A stretch of DNA of 64,000 bases from Ailanthus altissimus (lineage: Eukaryota; Streptophyta; Magnoliopsida; Sapindales; Simaroubaceae): contig OX327690.1 of NCBI GenBank assembly GCA_946807835.1, positions 9,024,501-9,088,500 of the forward strand, written 5' to 3'. Each line of letters opens with the position of its first letter. Position 1 is the first letter of the stretch. The notes beneath the pieces were generated by a model. That model was given only the letters and a program-made list of their open reading frames with translations, was not told the origin of the DNA and made no database searches. Shown piece after piece: positions 56,641-64,000 of this stretch. Position numbers and translations under genes: made by a program.

Positions 56641-58009
56641 ATACTTCCTATAAAAATAAATAACAAATCAAATTAAAACAAACAAACAATATAATAACAA
56701 ATTCTAATAATTATATTAAAATTAAATAAATAATTAAACATAATAATACAGTAAATACACTAACTAACTAAACAAATATCAATTACTAAGATAAATTACA
56801 ATTAAACATAATAGTTATCCGGTTATTTAATAAATAATTTTTAATTTAATAAATTATTTGAACAAATTAACAAAATAATAATAATAATAAATTTTTATTT
56901 AATATTGCATAAGTTATTCAATTAATTATTTTTAACAAATAATAATAAATTAAATGAATTATTTAATTAGCTCTTATCTATTTAAATAATATTGTAAATT
57001 TAATTATATTCATTCATTTATTTAATAATAAATATAAAAATTAAAAATATTGTGCGCCACATGTCATGCAGGCGGGATGTGTCCAATGGGCACCACACGC
57101 TTGTGCGCTAGGCAACGATCGGGATTTCGCGCTTGCTGCCATCTGGCTTTGCATTTTTTTAAAAAATCTCAAATTTCTCCTATTTTAATTTTTTTATTTC
57201 TATTTATTTTTATCCAATTTACAACATAATCTACCCATATTTCACTTATTTTACTCATAATCTAATTATTTTTATCCATTTTCAGTACAAACTACAAATT
57301 TCATCTTAAATTTAAAAAAACATACTAATTATTAGCCATTTTTCGAGTTTCAAGTTAGCCGCCAGTATATGAAGACATTGATCTACATAATGCCGTTGCC
57401 GAAATCACCAATCTATATAATGTCGATTTGAGAGAAAGAGTTTATTAGTTCGAATGAGAAAATATTTGTGAAGAGATATAATTGTCTAATTTTAAATTCT
57501 TTAATTATAAAAAATTAATTGTTACATTTAGGACTAAAAAAAAGTAATCGCTTAAATTTTTGGTCATTTTAAAAAACTTTCGATCAAAGAATGGCCTCAA
57601 CATTATTGGTGGGTTCAAGTGCGTATATTAATTAATGCAAAATTCAAATGATGTATGCGAACCTAAATTTTTGCTAACAATAAGAATTTGTTTTCTTGCT
57701 AAAGAAAAAGAATTTGTTTTCTTGTATGACAGTACAAGAATCACTGGCCTTTAATGGTTTTTTTTAAAGATTTGTTTGGGTAGTTCTAAAGTTTATTGCC
57801 TTCTAAAACGTATTTTTTGGGATTGATTATATTTGAATTTGTGAGTTTAAGCCTTAAGTTCTTGAAATTACATAAAACTTGACCAGACCCATCGGAATTA
57901 TTTTTAACATTAACCCTCCAATATTTGAATTAGGTCTTTTCCCCTTAAAAAGTTTTGTTCTTTAAAATAAGTATTACATTATAAATTTTATATCATAAAA
58001 AAGTATAAT
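56641..58009. other. AT-rich DNA with a short GC-rich island
   Basis: No gene seen. 57,048-57,150 is a GC-rich patch (GTGCGCCACATGTCATGCAG, CTTGTGCGCTAGGCAACG) reminiscent in composition of the island at 46,690-46,870. The two could be ends of the same MULE, but I could not align convincing TIRs. Confidence 0.3.
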
Positions 58010-58430
58010 AATTGTCTTGATAATTGTAACATCAATAACTACAACTTTAACTACCTTGTAATTCTACAATTATTAATAACTGCAACTCTTATCTAACATT
58101 GTAACTATAACTAACTCAATTCTTAACTACTTTATAACTCTATAATTGTCAATAACTGCAACTCTTAACTCTGTAACGGTTAATAACTGTAACTCTTAAC
58201 TATCTTATAACTTTGCAACTGTTAATAACGATAACTCTTAATTACCTTCCAACAATCGGAGGAATGAAAATGATAACTCTTAACTATCTTGCAACTCTGC
58301 GATTGTCAATAACTGCAACTCTTAACTCTGTAACTATCAATAAGTGCAACTCGTAACTACCTTTTAACATCCGAAGGAATAAAAATTGCAACTGTTAACT
58401 ATCTTCTAAGAGGAATGAAAAATTCTCTAA
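58010..58430. repeat. Degenerate tandem array of TAACTGCAACTCTTAACT-type units
   Basis: About eight to ten irregular units of 35-50 bp built from TAACTGCAACTCTTAACTA and CTCTGTAACTGTCAATAACT variants, each roughly TAAC-rich. Units near 58,240 and 58,370 carry an extra GGAGGAATGAAAA or GAAGGAATAAAAA block. Confidence 0.75.
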
Positions 58431-58435
58431 CTTCT

Positions 58436-58512
58436 ACCAGAGTTCGAACCCTAAACCTAAATCAGCGAGTGCACAAACATTACCATTGAAACAAACATCT
58501 GGGTGCTTTTCC
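58436..58512 (-). repeat. tRNA-like (SINE head-like) fragment
   Basis: The minus strand reads GCACCCAGATGTTTGTTTCA, then ATGGTAATG (A-box-like), and GGGTTCGAACTC (B-box) with about 35 bp between. It lies beside the tandem array. There is no cloverleaf, so it is not a tRNA gene. No TSD was found. Confidence 0.5.
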
Positions 58513-58519
58513 CTTAAAA

Positions 58520-59400
58520 AGTATTACTTACCTTCAAATTCAATGTTCCATAAGAAGCCTTTTTTATAAGCTTTTATTTTAACTATGTTATTATATTCTT
58601 TTTGATGTTGACGACTTTATTATTGGGGATAGAATTCTACTTTCCTTTTCTCAATTCTTCCTTATATCTAGAAGGATTCGTAGTTTTATCTAAGTAAAGT
58701 TAATCTATGAGAGTTATTGTTGTATTTGAACACGCTGTGGGAATTTTTATAAGTCGAAGCTTAAATTCTCTAGATTTGGTTTTCTCTAGATTTATATGTC
58801 TACTGTAGCATCAGAATCTACTTTTAGTGCAAGAGACATAATATTGGATGAGAAATGATCAAGATTGGTATCAGATATTTTGGAGGCTTTAATGTGCATA
58901 AAAGATTAGGAAGATGCAAATAGCCATAGGTAAAATTGACAAGAAGAGATGATAAAAGATTTTTAAAACTTTAACTTTGAGATTTGATCATTAACATTTA
59001 GAAATAGAAATTTATATTGTAACTATAATGATTTAACAAAGGTTAAATTTGTAAATAATATATAGTTCAATAGATGCTAACCTAGTTAGAATGTATTGTA
59101 ACTATAGTGATGTAAAATTGACCATTTATTTTTGTATTTGTATCTAATAATTTTAAATTTAAAATAATATTGATAAATTTTTATCTTTAATGTAATTACA
59201 AGGTCAAATTTTTAAATTTCAAAAAATAATTTATGAATTATGGTTATAATTTATAAACACATTTCAAATTTTCAATCCAATATATAAATTATAATCTTAA
59301 TTGTTATTATAATTAAAATAATTGCAATAAAAAATTTCAAATTTTTGTAAGAAAAATAATTATACATGTTAAAAAATTATAATTTAAATTTTAAAAAAAT
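58520..59400. other. AT-rich DNA, nothing recognised
   Basis: No ORF, repeat or RNA gene that I can support. Confidence 0.3.
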
Positions 59401-59401
59401 A

Positions 59402-59568
59402 GGTATGGCCCACGAGTCGTGCCGTGCTGCAAGCCCATGCCAACATGGCATGCCGGGTCACATATTGCAGCCCAATAGAATATGATTTTATGGGTTGTGC
59501 TGTTTTGGCATGCTACTTAGCCATCTTGGGCAGTGTCACCCATGGACGGCACGACCCATTTGTTATCT
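59402..59568. repeat. Foldback remnant of a DNA transposon
   Basis: GAGTCGTGCCGTGC at about 59,413 is complementary to GGACGGCACGACCC at about 59,545, bounding a GC-rich insert in AT-rich DNA. The motif GGCACGACCCAT is typical of hAT-like non-autonomous elements. The next 200 bp (59,580-59,770) carries another GGGTTGGAG and TAACCCAAACC subterminal-like block. Confidence 0.4.
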
Positions 59569-60176
59569 CTAATTAATGCTGGCAATTAGATCGGGTTGGA
59601 GTGAGTTTAATTTAACCCAAACCTATACTCAAATGGGGTAGGTTATACTTAACCTATTCCATTACTCAAACTTTATGTAATTGGGTTTGAGTATAACCTA
59701 TGGACACCATTATCTAATTTACGTTGTTGGGTTTGGTTGTTGAATTTATTTTAAATTAAACTAATTTTTGTAAGATTCAACTTTACTGTTAGATTTATGT
59801 TTTATGATTATTTTAAAAATAATTGTCTAAATTATTAAATATTAATTATCTTAATTTTGATATTGCTCTTTATCATACATTTTGATTTGGATAGTTTAAA
59901 GTTCAAAAGGTTTTTTTTTTTTTTTTTGGAGATCTTCAATGTAAAGAAATTGTGTTTAGTAAACAAATGTTGTTAAAATTGGATATAGTCACAATAGTTT
60001 CACATGTCTGTGTCCACCCACATGCATCTCTAAATGTTTCATTTACATATGAAGCATGCTTCCCTTTATATTTAAATCTTTATCTAATGTAATAAAGAAT
60101 TGATAATCTTGTGCCTTCCACATAATTTTTTTGATCCAGAATGAATGGAGTATCCTTATCGCATATATCAATGAAA

Positions 60177-61302
60177 TGTTATGGGTTCTTTGTATTGGTG
60201 TCGATTAAATACAGTGTGTATGCATTTAGTATTTGTGTTCATTATATAAAATACATTATCTCATACATATTTAAGTACAACGGAAGTATAAAAATAAATA
60301 ATAAATACAAACAAATATATTAATCACATTAATATATAAATTGGATTGAGAATTTACCAGTGTAACTTTTGAACAAAAGTTACTAGAGTTCGCCTGAGGT
60401 GTGACTCGTTCACAATTCTAGTAACCAACTAGGTAGGTTTGGTCAGTTAGAACATCAGCTCTTGTCTAGCAGAGGCTTAACATTTAAACCCTTGTTTATT
60501 TATTTTATCCTTAATCAATAAAATAAATTTCTTATGCTTTTCAATGGTCAAGCTTTGTTAGAGAGGATAATAAAGAGTGATTTCAACTCTTGAAATCAAA
60601 GAACAAATAAACAATTTCCTTTTATCAAAATTTTCTCTAATGGCCGACCATCCATAAACATAAAAAGCCTTATTTTTGTTTTAATTTCACATATATATAA
60701 ACCTTTAATTAAACCATACTTAACATATTAACTAAAGTTTACATTAACTTAACTAAAGTTAACTATTAACTCTAATTTAGTTAACAAACTTGTTCAACAA
60801 GTTTTCAATATTTAAATATTAATAATTTAACTCAAGTTAAACTATTAACTTTGGTTAAGTTATTATACTTATCCAACAAGTTTACTAATATTTAAATGTA
60901 TAAATAACTTAACCTTAGTTAACTATTTAATCAAAGTTAAGTTATTTGATTATTTAATTATTAATAAATATCTCATATGTATTAATTAAATAATCAATAT
61001 GTGAAATTATACTTGAGTCATTTATTTGGTTACCAAGTCAACTAAAGTGGGCCCTACTTAATCACATTTGAGTAAACTTAACTTAAAGCTCATAATACGC
61101 TACATGTCATTAATTACTTGGTTAACAATAATTGTTAACTAATTAATATACTTAACACTTAAGTATTGACATACGCGCATCCCAAGGGTTCTTAAAATAA
61201 TTATTTGATTCTGCTGAATTTTATTAGATTGAACTATTCAATCTGATACGTTGCCCCAGTGCACAATGAGTACACTTCATATTGCAGGACTTTCTAGGTC
61301 CA
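60177..61302 (+). repeat. LTR B of the A family, part 1
   Basis: It starts near TGTTATGGG and carries TCTCATACATATTTAAG, CAACGGAAGTATAA, the TTAAC/GTTAA tract (60,715-60,960), TACCAAGTCAACTAAAGTGG and TTGCCCCAGTGCACAATGAG, up to CTAGGTCCA. There it is interrupted by the gypsy solo LTR and resumes at 62,844. Confidence 0.7.
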
Positions 61303-62843
61303 TGATGAACACATTAAAATGTATAATTATTAAGAGATTCAGTCATCATCTAACGTCACTAATTTTAGCATTTTTGTATTTTAGCTTGAATTAAAGTGTT
61401 GTCCTTAAATTGTTATTAATGAATATTATTTGTACAAGTTTAGGTAAAACAGACGTAACTCTCAATGTAAAAATCAAAATGAATAAATTCTTGAACTTGG
61501 AGTAATATAACTCAATCTTACACAAGCTTGAAGAACATTTGAAAAGCCAAATCCAACATGTTATGGGCCAAAAATTGAGATACAATGGAATTAGGTTATA
61601 ACTTTCGCTCAGATTGACCTAACTCATGTATTTGGACCGTATTTCACAAAATACATATCTAATATGTATAACTATTAAAGCTGTGAGATACTGACTCAAT
61701 TATCAACAACTCTTATGTTGATGGTAAAGTCTAAATCAGTAGTTATTATGGACCAAATTGTATTGTAAATGGGTAAAATGGTTGTTGGCCGAAATCTGAC
61801 ATATTTTTGGTATTTTGCCCATATCTCATTGGATACTCATTTAAATTGCATGAACTTAATGGATATGAAAAGAAGAGACAAAATTCTATAACTTTCATAT
61901 CGGCAAAAAAGGCTACATCGATCATTTCCATTATCACAAAGGTATTGTAATTGGGTGAACGAATGGTTGGCCTAGACTAAAGTCACACTAAACATATTTT
62001 CATTCATTGCCTATATAAGGACACTTTTAGGACATTTTCAATGCTTAAAAATTCTCTCTTATTTCTTTTCATTAACATGCATTGTAAGCTAGGCTAGAGT
62101 TCTTGGTAAGGCTAGAGATGAACTTTTATGTATAATAAATTTACTCTTATACTTTAATTTTTTGTCAAGAGCTACAAATATTTGTAAGTTTGTTTGTGCA
62201 TAAACTCTTATCTATTATTTTTCTATAATCCAGATGTGATAATTCTCATGTTTCATATATGTTTAGTTATGCTTTTTTTTATGTGATTCTTATTGAATTA
62301 TAATTGTTATTGGTTACATTGTTTTACATGTTAATCTAATATTGTCAATCGATATATTGTCGATCTTAAATAACATGTAAAGACAATAATCGTTTGATAT
62401 TCAAGTTGATTTTTAACTACAATATTGTCAAAATAATATATTGTCAATTTTAGATAACTTGTATAAATAAACATGGTTTGTGTTAATATTTGCAAAGAGT
62501 TTAGTCACATAAAATACATGTGTTATCAAATGTGCTTTTACATATCTTCCGATTGATTATTTGGGATGTGAAACTTTTAATTGAGTTATAAATATTGAAT
62601 CAAAGTGTCGAATAGATTTATAAAGTATAATTATTATTCTCAAAACCTTACTTACATTATCATAAGACTTTTTTCTTAATTCATAGACAATTTTATTTCA
62701 TCCGTTTAAACCAATTAGTTACTTTTTTTCTTGCTACTATTTTAATATTTTTACTTCACCAACCTATTTTACTAAAAGCTTCCTCGTGGGATCGATGCCT
62801 CAATCTATACTACGATAGCTGCATTATATTTTGAGCGTAAATA
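61303..62843 (+). repeat. Solo LTR of the left-flank gypsy family, with TSD GTCCA
   Basis: It matches 5,752-7,323 from TGATGAACAC to GAGCGTAAATA. It is flanked by GTCCA at 61,298-61,302 and 62,844-62,848, and the host LTR B sequence continues across it without a gap (CTAGGTCCA, then GTCCATGCTCGATTTGTCAA). A TATA box is at 62,011. The 3' end is TA rather than the usual CA. It is in the same orientation as LTR B. Confidence 0.85.
62011..62020 (+). promoter_or_regulatory. TATA box of the gypsy solo LTR
   Basis: CTATATAAGG, conserved with the LTR at 6,469. Confidence 0.5.
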
Positions 62844-63008
62844 GTCCATGCTCGATTTGTCAAATAAAACTATTCTATAAGTCCATGACCAATGCTCCAC
62901 GCATACGTCAAGAAAATTATAAATCAACGCGTTAAACCATACAAGTTGAGGTTATAGCGCATACGTATAGTCATTCCGTCATTTATACCTTAGATGTGCG
63001 GGGACATA
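62844..63008 (+). repeat. LTR B of the A family, part 2
   Basis: Continues LTR B with GTCCATGCTCGATTTGTCAA, ACGCATACGTCAAG and GATGTGCGGGGACATAG, matching copy C at 52,310. It is cut at 63,009 by the start of copy D; its 3' end must lie to the right of the window if D is an insertion. Confidence 0.7.
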
Positions 63009-64000
63009 GTGTTGGGGTGTTGTTAAATCATTAGGGTGCTTGCATGTGGGTTGTGTTCATCATACAACAAACATACATATCTCATACATATATGTGCACA
63101 GCGGAAGATTACATACAATGAACACAAAAATACATATTTAATAAACTGAAATTTGAGATTGAGAAATATCACCAATGAAGCCTTTGGATTAATTTTGCTT
63201 GAAGTCCACCATGAAATGAATCTTTGATCAATCCTAGCAATCAACAAGGGTGGGTTTGATTGTCTAGAATGACAGTATGTTAATCCAGCATATTTGTTTA
63301 ACTCTTAAACATTATTCAAAATTAAACTATTTAACTTAATTAAATTTGTTCTTCCTTTTATTCAACTTTTGAATAAATAAAACAAATCTCTTTTTTGGTT
63401 ACTGCATTTAGTAACTATTTGTCCAATTTATTTTGTTGTTCTAACACTTAAAACACAAAACAAAGAATTTTAATTTCTCAAATTAAAATAGCTCCCAAAA
63501 ATGCAAAACCTAAAAACTAAAACAATTATTGAATTTTGAATTTCATTTCACTTTATATACTAATGCATAAATTTCAAACTCATTTGAATTTCATTTGCAT
63601 TTTATTTGGCTTAACCTAACTTTAGTTAACATTTAACCTTAGTTAGATTATTTTAACTTAACCTTTAAGTTAATAAATATTTAATTAATTTAACCATAGT
63701 TAACTAACTTAACTATAGTTAGGTTAACCTTTACTTAACCTTTAAGTAAGGTTAACTTAACTTAACCATATGGTTACTTTTTAACCTTAGTTAAGTTAGA
63801 TCATTTATTTAACAATTAAATAAATAAATATTTATTTTAATTATTTAACAATTAAATAATTATAAAGTAAAATTACTTTTATATCCTTACTAGATTACCA
63901 AGTTAACCTAAAGTGGATCCTACCATTTAACCATATACTTTAGTAATTGCTGAATCATACTGTATTGAACAATTCAATACGGTACACTACCCAAGTGCTT
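63009..64000 (+). repeat. LTR D of the A family, cut by the window edge
   Basis: It starts TGTTGGGGTGTTGTTAAATC and follows solo LTR A closely (GTGCTTGCATGTGGG, AAGCCTTTGGAT, the TTAAC/GTTAA tract, ACCAAGTTAACCTAAAGTGG, GAACAATTCAATACGGTACA). CATAG at 63,004-63,008 would be its left target duplication. Confidence 0.75.

Noticed and set aside
46690..57150. Intact MULE bounded by the two GC-rich islands
   Set aside because: I could not align convincing terminal inverted repeats or a 9-bp target duplication. Kept only as a hypothesis.
58436..58512. tRNA gene on the minus strand
   Set aside because: B-box GGTTCGAAC is present but no cloverleaf can be drawn.

Overview
This is nuclear DNA from a flowering plant, most likely a woody rosid eudicot. 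The base composition is AT-rich. The one host gene is split into many short GT-AG exons and encodes the plant microtubule-associated protein MOR1/GEM1. Nearly everything else is plant transposable elements in various states of decay. I saw no bacterial features, CRISPR array, rRNA or intact tRNA gene.

Left flank (1-14,500). A decayed Ty3/gypsy element enters from the left edge: protease, reverse transcriptase, RNase H and integrase remnants end near 2,660. Between its integrase and its 3' polypurine tract and LTR (5,740-7,323) lie two passengers. One is an unidentified basic reading frame (about 2,940-3,560). The other is an intron-free, stop-riddled copy of a LOG gene (cytokinin riboside monophosphate phosphoribohydrolase, about 3,785-4,412). 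A heavily decayed Ty1/copia element follows (about 7,640-13,161), with a 34-bp tandem repeat in its leader, then a long-TIR MITE (13,595-13,876).

MOR1 (14,892-43,432, minus strand). I could place 54 exons that join in frame to 5,982 nt (1,993 codons plus stop), the usual size for a plant XMAP215/ch-TOG protein with five TOG domains. One intron (after exon 11) appears to use a GC donor. Intron 18 is 8.5 kb. It holds an hAT-like element (9-bp TIRs, 8-bp imperfect TSD), which contains a fragment of plastid rpoC2 and is itself split by a copia element with near-identical 154-156 bp LTRs and an initiator-tRNA-Met primer site. A 140-bp tandem duplication ends at the splice donor of exon 18. Intron 15 holds a tRNA-derived SINE with a perfect 15-bp TSD. 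Introns 22 and 41 share pieces of another copia LTR. The transposons read antisense to MOR1; the SINE reads sense.

Right flank (43,433-64,000). After a TATA box and a CT-rich 5' leader for MOR1 comes 3.3 kb of featureless AT-rich DNA, then a nested graveyard. A Mutator-like (MULE) transposase pseudogene is interrupted by a complete 2,171-bp solo LTR with a perfect TSD (GATAG). Four or more further partial copies of the same LTR family lie in both orientations. One is itself split by a solo LTR of the left-flank gypsy family (TSD GTCCA) and by yet another copy of its own family at 63,009. A DUF1985/Ulp1-like MULE passenger gene remnant, a degenerate tandem array and tRNA-like and foldback fragments complete the region.
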